From Bacillus sp. FJAT-49736 (lineage in GTDB: Bacteria > Bacillota > Bacilli > Bacillales > Bacillaceae_C), in assembly GCF_018343615.1 (NCBI RefSeq), contig NZ_JAGYPI010000001.1, forward strand, positions 124,001 through 188,000: a stretch of 64,000 nt of DNA. The letters are read 5' to 3'. The notes under the pieces are model-generated. The model was not told where the DNA came from, did not search any database, and saw nothing but the letters and a program-made list of their open reading frames with translations. Made by a program: the position numbers and the translations under genes. Positions 50,578 to 59,013 of the stretch are shown here, one piece after another. The first letter of the stretch is position 1, and every line of letters starts with the position of its first letter.

Positions 50578-53500
50578 ATGGAAAGAGATAAAAGTTATGA
50601 TGAACGTTACATTAGCCAAAAGCCTGCAATAGAGGTTTTACAAAGTATAGGATATGAATATATTGCTCCTGAACATGCAGAGATTATGCGTGGAAATCTT
50701 AACAATGTTTTACTTAGAACGGTATTGGAAGAAAAAGTTAAAGAGTTTAACTTCTATGAATATAAAGGAAAAACATATAAGTTCAGTGATTCAAATATTC
50801 AACAAGCTATTCGCGATCTTGACGAACAACTAACAGATGGACTTATAAAAACTAATGAAAAGATTTTTGATACTCTAATGTTAGGACGAACTTATACCGA
50901 ATTCCTGACAGATGGTTCAAAAAAATCTTTTACGATTCAGTTTGTTGACTGGGAAAATTTCCAGAATAATGTTTTCCATGTTGTAGAGGAATTCTCTGTC
51001 GAAAGAATGGATGGTCGTGGCAATGTTCGACCTGATATAGTCCTTTTTGTGAATGGTATTCCGTTTGCTGTGATAGAGTGTAAAAAAGCATCAATCTCTA
51101 TGGAGCAAGGTATTAGCCAAATGATTAGAAATCAAGGAAAAGATTATGTTCCTCAGTTGTTCAAGTTTGTTCAAATTGTTATGTCCACAAACAAAAATGA
51201 AACCAAATATGCTACTTGTAATACACCGAAAAAATTTTGGTCTGTTTGGAAAGAAGAACAGGAACTATGGTTGGGAACTTTATTGGATAATAATATAAAA
51301 GGGCGTATGCCAACGATGCAGGATAAAAACATTATCTCATTGTTCCATCCTGAGCGTTTATTAGAGCTTACACATTTTTTTACTTTATTTGATAAGGATG
51401 TAAAAAAGGTCACTCGTTACCAACAATACTTCGCTATCAAGGAAATTATTAAGACCATTGAAGAGCGTGATGAAGAAGGTAATCGACAAAGTGGAGTAAT
51501 TTGGCACACACAGGGATCTGGTAAGAGTTTAACTATGGTCATGTTGGCAAAGTATATTTTGTCTGACTTAAGCGACTTTAATCCACAGGTGGTTGTTGTG
51601 ACTGACAGAGTGGAGTTGGATAAACAGATTCATAAGACATTTAATCATACTAGGTTAAAAGCGAGTCGAGCCACATCAGGCAGCCATTTAGTAAGTTTAA
51701 TAAACGACAATAATGCTGATATTGTCACCACTTTAGTCCACAAGTTTGATACAGCTTCTACAAAACAGAAGCCAATTCAATCAAAAGACATTTTCATTTT
51801 AGTTGACGAATCGCATAGAACTCAATATGGTGAACTTCATATTAAAATGAAAAAAGTGTTCCCAAATGCTTGTTATTTAGGCTTTACAGGAACACCACTT
51901 ATGAAAAAAGAAAAAAGTACAATGATTAAATTTGGGAAGCTCATTCATACCTATACTATTGCGGACGGAGTTAGAGATAAGGCAATTGTTCCATTGTTAT
52001 ATGAAGGAAAAATGGTGGAACAGTCAGTCAATCGGCAAGCGATTGATAATCGTCTTGAAATGATTACGCGAAATTTAAATGGTAAGCAAAAAGAAGATGT
52101 CATGAAAAAGTGGAGTATTTTTGAGAGAATAGCTTCATCAGATCAGCGAATAAGTATGATAGCCTTTGATATTAACCAGCACTTTTTAGACAACTATAAA
52201 ACACAAGGCAATCAATTTAAAGGAATGCTTGCAACAAACAGTAAAATTGAAGCAATTCGTTATTTAGAAGCTTTTGAGGAGCTTGAGGATTTAAATTGTG
52301 CAGTGGTTGTTTCACCACCTGATCAACGAGAAGGACACGAGACGGTGGATGAGGAATCGAAAGATAAAGTACAACGTTTTTGGAAAAGAATGATGGATCG
52401 ATATGGTACTCCTGAAGCGTATGAGGATGCCATAAAAGAAGAGTTTATAAATGGTGATGAAATAGACTTACTGATTGTCGTTGATAAATTACTTACTGGC
52501 TTTGATGCTCCCAGAGCAACAGTACTTTATATCGATAAATCGATGAAGGAACATACTCTACTTCAAGCCATTGCAAGGGTTAATCGACTTTATGAAGGAA
52601 AGGACTACGGTTTTATCCTTGATTATCGTGGCTTGTTGGAAAAACTTGACCAAGCACTGGAGATGTACTCAGGTGCAGGATTAGAGAATTTCGATCCAAA
52701 AGACATAAAAGGTGCAATCCATGATGTGATTAGTGTAATTGGACAATTACGTCAATGCCATTCTGATTTACAACAGCTTTTTGCTCCTGTAAAAAACAAG
52801 AAGGACGCAGAAGAATTTGAGGTTTTTCTTGAAGATGAAGAACTTAGAAGTGAATTTAACGATGTATTAAGTAAATTTGGTCGTAATTTAGGTATCGCAT
52901 TGGAATCTGAAAAAATATACATTTCACTTCCACCTGGAGAGTTACAAATATATAAAAAAGATTTAAAGTTCTACCAAGAGCTACGGAAAAGTGTTAAGTT
53001 ACGTTACTCGGATACAATTGATCATAAAGAGTATGAAGCCAAAATGCAAAAGCTAATGGACAACTACATATCAGCAGAACAAGTTATCCGTATTACAAAC
53101 CCTGTTGATATTTTAAATGAAAAGGCATTTGAGGAAGAACTGAACCGATTGGGCTCAAAACGAGCAAAAGCAGATGCTATCCGTACTAGATTAACAAAAA
53201 GTGTGAGTAAGAAATGGGACGAAAATCCTGCTTTTTATAAAAAGTTCTCAAAACGTATTGAAGAAGCAATTCAAGCGTATAAGGATAAAAGAATTTCTGA
53301 ATCAGAGTATTTGAATAAAATGAAGGACATAATGAAAGATTACCGAAAAGGTGAATCTGATGATAATTATCCAGATGCTATTAAAAAGAACCAAAATGCT
53401 CAAGCCTTTTATGGAGTTACAAAAGATATTATGAGTGAGGTTAAAGAAACATCGCAAATCTATGATGTACTAGGTAATTTAGCACTAAAAATGGATAATA

Positions 53501-53679
53501 TTATTAAAGAATACAAAAAAGTTGATTGGCATGATAATATCCAGATCCACAATCGAATTGCTCAAGAGTTAGATGACCTCCTTTATGATTTTTCGATGGA
53601 ACATAAAATGGATTTGGATTTCGATCAAATTGACAAGATTATAGAGCAGGTCAAATCAGTTGCTCTAAGACGTTACTAA
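50578..53679 (+). CDS. hsdR: Type I restriction-modification system, restriction/translocase subunit
   Basis: 1033 residues. PD-(D/E)xK nuclease domain near residues 145-175 (R-P-D-I-V-L-F then A-V-I-E-C-K-K). Superfamily 2 translocase with Walker A T-Q-G-S-G-K-S-L-T near residue 312, the D-E-S-H box in L-V-D-E-S-H-R-T-Q, F-T-G-T-P and a C-terminal Q-A-I-A-R-V-N-R. All catalytic motifs are intact. ATG 50578 chosen for GAAGG; GTG 50572 is the alternative. The complete system would restrict incoming unmodified DNA. Confidence 0.93.
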   Translation: MERDKSYDERYISQKPAIEVLQSIGYEYIAPEHAEIMRGNLNNVLLRTVLEEKVKEFNFYEYKGKTYKFSDSNIQQAIRDLDEQLTDGLIKTNEKIFDTLMLGRTYTEFLTDGSKKSFTIQFVDWENFQNNVFHVVEEFSVERMDGRGNVRPDIVLFVNGIPFAVIECKKASISMEQGISQMIRNQGKDYVPQLFKFVQIVMSTNKNETKYATCNTPKKFWSVWKEEQELWLGTLLDNNIKGRMPTMQDKNIISLFHPERLLELTHFFTLFDKDVKKVTRYQQYFAIKEIIKTIEERDEEGNRQSGVIWHTQGSGKSLTMVMLAKYILSDLSDFNPQVVVVTDRVELDKQIHKTFNHTRLKASRATSGSHLVSLINDNNADIVTTLVHKFDTASTKQKPIQSKDIFILVDESHRTQYGELHIKMKKVFPNACYLGFTGTPLMKKEKSTMIKFGKLIHTYTIADGVRDKAIVPLLYEGKMVEQSVNRQAIDNRLEMITRNLNGKQKEDVMKKWSIFERIASSDQRISMIAFDINQHFLDNYKTQGNQFKGMLATNSKIEAIRYLEAFEELEDLNCAVVVSPPDQREGHETVDEESKDKVQRFWKRMMDRYGTPEAYEDAIKEEFINGDEIDLLIVVDKLLTGFDAPRATVLYIDKSMKEHTLLQAIARVNRLYEGKDYGFILDYRGLLEKLDQALEMYSGAGLENFDPKDIKGAIHDVISVIGQLRQCHSDLQQLFAPVKNKKDAEEFEVFLEDEELRSEFNDVLSKFGRNLGIALESEKIYISLPPGELQIYKKDLKFYQELRKSVKLRYSDTIDHKEYEAKMQKLMDNYISAEQVIRITNPVDILNEKAFEEELNRLGSKRAKADAIRTRLTKSVSKKWDENPAFYKKFSKRIEEAIQAYKDKRISESEYLNKMKDIMKDYRKGESDDNYPDAIKKNQNAQAFYGVTKDIMSEVKETSQIYDVLGNLALKMDNIIKEYKKVDWHDNIQIHNRIAQELDDLLYDFSMEHKMDLDFDQIDKIIEQVKSVALRRY

Positions 53680-53692
53680 GGTTGTGACCAAC

Positions 53693-54418
53693 ATGGAAAA
53701 ACATCACGTTAAATATGGAACCAAGGTAATTGAGTTTATTATTGAGAGGAAGAATGTAAAAAATGTTAATCTCAGTATTAGACCTGATATGACGGTATCA
53801 GTATCTGCTTCAGAAAAAGTACCATTAAACTTTATATATGATTTTGTTAAAGGGAAAGGCGCATGGATTTCAAAGCACGTAAAGAATTTTGAGAACGTGC
53901 AACCCTATAAGCAAAGTGAAAGAGAATATGTTAGCGGAGAAGCATTCAAATATTTGGGTAAACAATATAGATTACGAGTCCAGGAAGTTGAATGTGAAGA
54001 AACCGTAAAGTATTTTCGAGGATTTATCTATTTGTATATAAAAGATAAGAACGATTTTAATCGAAAAGCAAAACTAATGGACCAATGGTACCGTGGAAAG
54101 GCAAACAAAGTATTTCAAGAGTCGTTAGATAAATTGTTTCCATTGGTACAAAAATACGGTATTGAAAAACCAACTCTTGAAATTCGAGTAATGAAAGCAA
54201 GATGGGGTTCAGCTTTAATTGATACAAGTACAATTCTTCTAAACCTGGACCTACTTAAAGCACCGAAACATAGTATTGATTATGTAGTATTACATGAACT
54301 AATTCACTTTAAATACAATGACCATAGCGACAGTTTTTACGGAATGCTTTACTCCCTAATGCCAGATTGGGAGAAAAGGAAAGCTATTTTGGATGAAGAG
54401 ATTGTCAGAGAAATTTGA
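53693..54418 (+). CDS. YgjP-like M48-type zinc metallopeptidase in the RM operon
   Basis: 241-residue protein of the YgjP/DUF45 metallopeptidase group, with R-W-G-S-A near residue 165 and the zinc motif H201-E-L-I-H followed by H-S near residue 209. Genes of this family often follow hsdR in type I systems and their role there is not settled. It lies 13 bp after hsdR, in the same operon. ATG 53693 chosen over GTG 53684 on ribosome-binding-site spacing. Confidence 0.82.
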   Translation: MEKHHVKYGTKVIEFIIERKNVKNVNLSIRPDMTVSVSASEKVPLNFIYDFVKGKGAWISKHVKNFENVQPYKQSEREYVSGEAFKYLGKQYRLRVQEVECEETVKYFRGFIYLYIKDKNDFNRKAKLMDQWYRGKANKVFQESLDKLFPLVQKYGIEKPTLEIRVMKARWGSALIDTSTILLNLDLLKAPKHSIDYVVLHELIHFKYNDHSDSFYGMLYSLMPDWEKRKAILDEEIVREI

Positions 54419-54534
54419 TCTTTGGTACAAATCCCCACTTAATTGGAATAGTTGCCTACTGTGGATCGGCTATCCAATTTCGGGAAATACAGCGAGCGGA
54501 AGTCTGAATATACAATTTAAAGGAGGATCAATCC

Positions 54535-54756
54535 ATGCCAGAAATTAAATTTGAAATTAAAGAAACAATAGGGACTTTATCACAGTCCCCTAAAGGGTGG
54601 AATAAAGAACTTAACCTTCTCAGCTGGAATGGAAAAGAGCCAAAGTATGATTTGCGTGATTGGGCACCAGAACATGAGAAGATGGGGAAAGGTGTAACGT
54701 TGACTAAGGAAGAGTTAAAAGAATTAAAGAAGCTACTAAATAGTATTGAATTATAA
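54535..54756 (+). CDS. PC4/YdbC-like single-stranded-DNA-binding protein
   Basis: 73 residues matching the YdbC family of PC4-like proteins: F-E-I-K-E-T-I-G-T-L-S, G-W-N-K-E-L-N-L-L-S-W-N-G, Y-D-L-R-D-W-A-P-E-H-E-K-M-G-K-G-V-T-L-T. PC4-fold proteins bind single-stranded nucleic acid as dimers. Strong AAAGGAGG site before the ATG. It lies about 115 bp after the metallopeptidase gene, so may be separately expressed. Confidence 0.8.
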   Translation: MPEIKFEIKETIGTLSQSPKGWNKELNLLSWNGKEPKYDLRDWAPEHEKMGKGVTLTKEELKELKKLLNSIEL

Positions 54757-54800
54757 AGAACCATCAGAAGCAGGATCATCTGCTGGTGCGTTAATACACT

Positions 54801-54860
54801 ATTGGAGACCCCCCCAGAACTAATAAGGTACCTCTCATTAGTTCTGGGGGAGTCTCCAAT
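54801..54860. repeat. 24-bp-arm inverted repeat downstream of the YdbC-like gene
   Basis: Arms at 54801-54824 and 54837-54860 (ATTGGAGAC...AGAACTAAT) pair at 23 of 24 positions around a 12-bp loop. Long and G/C-rich compared with its surroundings. It lacks a terminal T-run, so it is an atypical terminator or a remnant of another repeat. Confidence 0.75.
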
Positions 54861-55003
54861 TTTGGGAGAAAGAAAAGTCATTTTAGATGTAAATTATTAA
54901 CACCTCGTGAAGGGATATTTATGTGTTTATACTTTAATTGTTTCAACATATAAGTTTAGGATGCTAAATTCATAAATAATAAAAGTTGCAGTTTTCCGCC
55001 TTT

Positions 55004-55264
55004 TTATATCCAATGAACTCCCCGAAATTGTGAATCCACTTTGTATTTTCCATCGCCTAGTGATATAAAGTATTTTTTGTACGTTAAGCTATGAGTAAGA
55101 GATGCACCGTTGGTTAAACAGGCGTTGATATAATTGTCTGGTATATTCCATGATTTAGTTGAAGCGAAATTTCTTATATCTGTAATTGCAAAAGGCTCGT
55201 TAATTACTTGACCGTTTACTGCACCTACTATTTCTCTATTCAGCCCTCTACCGTATTTAACCAT
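55004..55264 (-). CDS. Unknown small protein
   Basis: 86 residues; ATG 55264 has AAAGGGGG upstream. Sequence includes R-E-I-V-G-A-V-N-G-Q-V-I-N-E-P-F-A-I-T-D-I-R-N-F. No family recognised, no membrane segment. It follows the 55278 gene after 13 bp on the same strand, so the two form a unit. Confidence 0.5.
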   Translation of the reverse strand: MVKYGRGLNREIVGAVNGQVINEPFAITDIRNFASTKSWNIPDNYINACLTNGASLTHSLTYKKYFISLGDGKYKVDSQFRGVHWI

Positions 55265-55277
55265 TTCATTTCCCCCT

Positions 55278-55745
55278 TTATATTAGTACTCCTATAAGAT
55301 CAAACAGCGTTTTTAATCGTTCTTTATACAAAGATTCATAGTATTTTCCGATAAATTCCTTTGCTTTTTCAGGACGTTCAAGTTTAACTTCAATTTTAAA
55401 ATTTCCATTAATTATAGTAGTTTTGTTAAACGTATTTTCAATTTTGGTTGTTCCAGTGCTTTTTAACAAGTCGGGATTTTTAGCTACAATGAAAGCTACT
55501 AATAAAAGAATGGTAAGATCAAGGTTACGGTGTAAAGGAAGTTCTTCACTTTGACGGCTCCATTTTTCACCCTTATCAGCATATCTCCACACTTTCACAG
55601 AAATTTCTTTTGGATTCCATTGTGCTATTCCCAAGCTTAACCCTTTGGCATCACTATCCCCAGCCCTATAACCATCCATGTCTTCATATTGCTCTACTAC
55701 CATCAGGGGCTGGTGTTTTAGATTTCTTGGAACCATATAATCCAT
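55278..55745 (-). CDS. Conserved protein, possibly DUF6530 family
   Basis: 155 residues; the upstream GGAGGA supports the start. The block D-G-Y-R-A-G-D-S-D-A-K-G-L-S-L-G-I-A-Q-W-N followed by W-S-R-Q-S-E-E-L-P-L-H-R is distinctive and reminds me of DUF6530 proteins, an assignment I hold tentatively. No known catalytic motif. Heads a two-gene minus-strand unit near the right end of the element. Confidence 0.55.
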   Translation of the reverse strand: MDYMVPRNLKHQPLMVVEQYEDMDGYRAGDSDAKGLSLGIAQWNPKEISVKVWRYADKGEKWSRQSEELPLHRNLDLTILLLVAFIVAKNPDLLKSTGTTKIENTFNKTTIINGNFKIEVKLERPEKAKEFIGKYYESLYKERLKTLFDLIGVLI

Positions 55746-55954
55746 TTTAAGTCCTCCTTCAAAAATTTAAGATTATCATTCACTAAAATTCTACTGCGTA
55801 TCTACTAAATATATAGTAAACATTTACTAAGTGATTGTCAAATATATGAATTAACAAGAAATTTAAGTTTGTTGATTATTTTTTAATCGAATATGTAACT
55901 ATCGAATATAGATACAACTTTATATAATTAGGTTAAGAAAGGATGGTGCTGAAA

Positions 55955-57085
55955 TTGAATTTGAAAAATTACCACAAACAAACACAGATTAGAACTAAAT
56001 ACCTAATTTTATTTAAAGTCCTTAAATTTCTTTCTTTTTCTTCATCGATTGAATGTACATTTTTGTTAGACGAAAATTTTGAAGAAATACCTGATGAACT
56101 CAAAAAAGACTTATTACTCGCAAAAAAAACTGAAGAAATTAGCAGAATGGCTTTCGGGTGGTTAACTACAAATGTTGAAAAAATATATAAAAAGCAATGG
56201 GTAAAGAGATATGGGCTGCTTGAAGAATTGCAAAAATATTTAATTTCGACGCAAATGTTAAAAGATAATGACCCAAGATTAAAAAAGATGTGGGAGAAAT
56301 TAATAAATTCATTGATAGTTCAAGAGGAGAATTTAAAAGGGGCAAAACGTTCTCAAAAATTAAATTTAATATTAAATCAAATCAATGGAATTTATCCAAA
56401 TAGAATGGTAATCAAGGATGCGATAAATAACTTTGGTAAGTTTGTTGAAGAAAATGAAAGTACAAAATTATATTATGCATTAAATGATTATTATGAATGC
56501 TTAGAGTCAGAAATGAAAGACGAGCAAATTAGTGTTTCTTATGGGAAGAACCTTATTTTATTTTTACGGTCTCAATTGTTGGAGAAAAAATATCAAAAAT
56601 ATGATCAAAAGTGTGAAAATCCTAAAAGTATATATGATTGGATTAAATATCAAGAATATAATCATTATGTTATTACCCTACACTTATGTAAATATATCAA
56701 GGAATTATTAAAATTTGATGATTCAATTATATCTAGCGAGTTAAAAAGTGATTTTCAAAATATCGACAGCATAGATTGTCCGTTTTTGATAACTGAAGAG
56801 TTAATCAAGAAAGCACATAATAGAGAAGGAGCTCAGGTGAGGAATACTCATTCTTTTAAGGTTAAAAGAGATACGATAAATCAAAATCATATGTTAATCC
56901 AGCATGTTACAGAAATGTATAAAGGTATAAAGAAGCCAAAGAGAAATAAAAAAAAAGTTACATTACTAGTTGAACATGATCTAAATAAAAAAAGTAAAGA
57001 ATTAATGAGTCATGATGAGTATTCAGCAAAAGTTATTGAGATAAGCAAACAAAAGTTCAATTTATATAATGATATGGGGGAATAA
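55955..57085 (+). CDS. Unknown protein, predicted helical
   Basis: About 376 residues. The TTG at 55955 is placed 6 bp after AAGGATGGTG; an ATG at 55943 overlaps that site. Lysine-rich and almost wholly helical in appearance (many L/I/K/E), with K-K-P-K-R-N-K-K-K basic patch near residue 330. No family, catalytic motif or membrane segment recognised. A/T-rich codon use is stronger than in the flanking chromosome. Next gene starts 2 bp after its stop. Could be an uncharacterised defence or maintenance gene. Confidence 0.55.
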   Translation: MNLKNYHKQTQIRTKYLILFKVLKFLSFSSSIECTFLLDENFEEIPDELKKDLLLAKKTEEISRMAFGWLTTNVEKIYKKQWVKRYGLLEELQKYLISTQMLKDNDPRLKKMWEKLINSLIVQEENLKGAKRSQKLNLILNQINGIYPNRMVIKDAINNFGKFVEENESTKLYYALNDYYECLESEMKDEQISVSYGKNLILFLRSQLLEKKYQKYDQKCENPKSIYDWIKYQEYNHYVITLHLCKYIKELLKFDDSIISSELKSDFQNIDSIDCPFLITEELIKKAHNREGAQVRNTHSFKVKRDTINQNHMLIQHVTEMYKGIKKPKRNKKKVTLLVEHDLNKKSKELMSHDEYSAKVIEISKQKFNLYNDMGE

Positions 57086-57087
57086 CA

Positions 57088-57312
57088 ATGGAATATCTCA
57101 AGTTGGGGATGGATAAAGCATATATTGAAGGATTAAAAACTATAAATCAAACATATAGACGACCTGCTGGTTTAGGCTTAAATAAAGGTTTTCCTGAAAC
57201 CATGACAACTTATAATAAAAACAGAAGGATAATAGGAAGAATGGAAAAGGAACATTATGAGCAATTAAAACAAATCGAGAAAGACTCGAAGAAAGAAACA
57301 AGGAAAGTTTAG
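57088..57312 (+). CDS. Unknown small protein, partner of the 55955 gene
   Basis: 74 residues, ATG 57088 preceded by GGGGGAA at the end of the upstream gene (2-bp gap). Basic protein with R-R-P-A-G-L-G-L-N-K-G-F-P-E-T-M-T-T-Y. Last gene inside the element, 29 bp from the right inverted-repeat arm. No family recognised. Confidence 0.5.
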   Translation: MEYLKLGMDKAYIEGLKTINQTYRRPAGLGLNKGFPETMTTYNKNRRIIGRMEKEHYEQLKQIEKDSKKETRKV

Positions 57313-57340
57313 GGTATCTTTATATCAGCCCAAGGCTAAG

Positions 57341-57372
57341 ATTTTAACATCTATGCGATAGGATGGCTGGGC
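57341..57372 (-). repeat. Right element junction (attR-like site)
   Basis: The inverted-repeat arm at 57341-57360 (reverse complement TATCGCATAGATGTTAAAAT) is followed by GGAT and the second GGCTGGGC (57365-57372), from which the spoVR frame resumes. Spacing (4 bp) mirrors the left end exactly. Confidence 0.85.
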
Positions 57373-57994
57373 ATCTTACTGGCATCAGCGAATTCTCCGC
57401 GAGATGGAATTAACGAGTGATGAAGCTATCGAATTTGCCAAGTTAAACGCAGGTGTAGTCATCCCATCCAAAACAGGTATAAATCCTTATTATCTTGGAG
57501 TAAAAATATTTGAGGATATTGAAGAACGCTGGAATAACCCGACAGAAGAAATGATGAAGCGGGGCGAGAAGCCAAATTCCGGACGTGAAAAAATATTCGA
57601 GGTAAGAGAAATTGAATCCGATATATCATTTTTACGAAATTATTTAACAAAGGACCTTGTTATGAGAGAAGACATGTATTTATTTCAAAAACAAGGCCGT
57701 GATTACAAAATTGTCGATAAGGAATGGAAGCAGGTTCGGGATCAGCTCGTCAGTATGCGTGTAAATGGTGGTTTTCCTTATATCACGGTCAATGATGGAG
57801 ACTATATGAAAAATGGGGAACTCTATTTAAAGCACTGGTACGAAGGCATCGAGCTTGATTTAAAATATCTTGAAAAAGTATTGTCATATTTGCATCAGCT
57901 ATGGGGAAGAACCGTTCATATGGAATCGGTTATCGAAGGTAAGGAAATGCTGTTTAGTTATGATGGCAGGAGTGTGCAGAGAAAGTATTTGTAA
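57365..57994 (+). CDS. spoVR: SpoVR, C-terminal part, separated by the element
   Basis: Codons from 57365 read [17 protein letters not shown] and continue as the SpoVR C-terminal half ([25 protein letters not shown]), 209 residues to the stop. An internal ATG at 57404 has no clear ribosome-binding site, so the fragment is probably not translated alone. Joined to residues 1-261 of the upstream part the total is about 470, matching full-length SpoVR. Confidence 0.92.
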   Translation, partial: GWASYWHQRILREMELTSDEAIEFAKLNAGVVIPSKTGINPYYLGVKIFEDIEERWNNPTEEMMKRGEKPNSGREKIFEVREIESDISFLRNYLTKDLVMREDMYLFQKQGRDYKIVDKEWKQVRDQLVSMRVNGGFPYITVNDGDYMKNGELYLKHWYEGIELDLKYLEKVLSYLHQLWGRTVHMESVIEGKEMLFSYDGRSVQRKYL

Positions 57995-58098
57995 TACAAA
58001 AAATCCATTTTATTTGAAAATGGTTATATAAAATTTATTTTGCATGAATTTATTTAGGTTAACTAAATCGGATTAGATTTTTAATTAGGATACACAAG

Positions 58099-58128
58099 AC
58101 AAGGAAGATGTACTTCCTTGTTTTTTTA
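58099..58128 (+). terminator. Terminator downstream of spoVR
   Basis: ACAAGGAAG, loop ATGTA, CTTCCTTGT and seven T. Confidence 0.85.
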
Positions 58129-58298
58129 TTTAGATTAGTGTTTCCTGCGATGGCATATACAGATACAGGGGTGGATACAAAGAATGCGTCTTTGCTATTT
58201 GGTACAGGTAGCCTAAGTTGGATAGTGTTCAGGCTTGTGAAACATAGGGAAGGTTTAATAAAAATTTGTTAATATAATGGTTAAAGGAGGTTATTATT
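58129..58298. other. Short spacer with possible gene remnant
   Basis: Together with the spoVR terminator this completes a 304-bp gene-free gap (57995-58298). A frame from about 58150 reads M-A-Y-T-D-T-G-V-D-T-K-N-A-S-L-L-F-G-T-G for 40 residues without a ribosome-binding site; it may be a remnant of a membrane-protein gene. Confidence 0.25.
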
Positions 58299-58499
58299 TT
58301 GGTAATCCAATCAAATATGACTTCAAAAGCTATTCGTGAAATATGGGAAGAAACATCAGAAGTTTTTCAGAAATATAATGTTCCTATTATAGAAAAAGCA
58401 TTACAAGAATTAGTTAATGACAACATTCTTCATCTATTAATAACTGAATTAAATAAAGTAGTAGGAAGCTCCAATGCTACTTGCATAGAAGGTGGCTGA
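58299..58499 (+). CDS. Unknown small protein
   Basis: 66 residues from a TTG 8 bp after a perfect AAAGGAGG site. Acidic and helical (A-I-R-E-I-W-E-E-T-S-E-V-F-Q-K-Y), with one cysteine near the C-terminus. No family recognised. The good ribosome-binding site and lack of overlap favour a real gene. Confidence 0.5.
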   Translation: MVIQSNMTSKAIREIWEETSEVFQKYNVPIIEKALQELVNDNILHLLITELNKVVGSSNATCIEGG

Positions 58500-58558
58500 A
58501 GAATGTCGTCTCGTACAGAGTAGGTTACTCCTCTTAAAATCTTTTTTAGGAAGTGGAA

Positions 58559-59013
58559 ATGATGGACTATTGTAAAGATATGAGAGAAATGATTGGGGAT
58601 TCTCCACTAATTATCGTACGGCCAAGTGCTGCAATCCTGAATAATAAAGGAGAAATTATACTGACCCGAAATGTAGGTGGAACATGGACTATTCCGGGGG
58701 GATTTTACAGTTAAATGAATCAGTTGAAGAGTGTATTACTCGAATTGTATTTGAAAATATAGGCGTAAAGATTAAATCATTAGAATTGTTTGGAGTCTAT
58801 TCAGGTAAGGAATCAATCAATCGAGTCGACGAAAGGTATCATACTGTTGCAATAGGATATTTATGTACCGAGTATGAGGGAGAAATTACACCTAATAGTA
58901 ATCAAGAAATAGAAACCGGATTTTTTAGATTAAATCAATTACATAAAGAAATGGATCCTTTTATTAAGAAAAAGTTAATCGAATGGAAAGATCGTTTAAA
59001 AAATAAGATCTAA
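58559..59013 (+). pseudogene. Nudix-hydrolase-like gene, frameshifted in a G-tract
   Basis: Frame 1 from ATG 58559 (AGGAAGTGG upstream) reads through V-R-P-S-A-A-I-L-N-N-K-G-E-I-I-L-T-R-N-V and T-W-T-I-P-G-G, then stops. The next frame continues I-L-Q-L-N-E-S-V-E-E-C-I-T-R-I-V-F-E-N-I-G. Adding one G to the six-G tract at 58696-58701 would join them. Even so, the Nudix box is degenerate: R-E and E-E of the consensus are R-I and E-N, so a catalytically active enzyme is doubtful. Probably a decaying gene; a sequencing error in the G-tract is possible. Confidence 0.7.

Larger units (their letters stand above)
33409..57372. mobile_element. ~24-kb serine-recombinase element inserted in spoVR, carrying defence genes
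   Basis: Boundaries come from the split spoVR frame and from matching ends. GGCTGGGC occurs at 33409-33416 and 57365-57372. Four bases inside each copy lies one arm of an inverted repeat, TATCGCATAG-GTGTTAAAAT at 33421-33440 and its near-complement (19 of 20) at 57341-57360. Cargo: PemK-like gene, CBASS operon, HTH protein, RecJ-like operon, three large serine recombinases, type I restriction-modification operon and unknown genes. Recombinases sit centrally, as in SCC elements, rather than at an end. Exact crossover position within GGCTGGGC is inferred. Confidence 0.9.

Noticed and set aside
54801-54860. Ordinary intrinsic terminator
   Set aside because: The stem is long enough, but no T-run follows on either strand; kept as an inverted repeat instead.
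33409-57372. Prophage (SPbeta-like)
   Set aside because: No capsid, terminase, portal, tail or lysis genes are present; cargo is defence-like, so it is an element rather than a phage.
33409-57372. A true SCC element
   Set aside because: The target is spoVR, not rlmH, and the recombinases cannot be assigned to CcrA/B/C from sequence alone; only the layout is similar.
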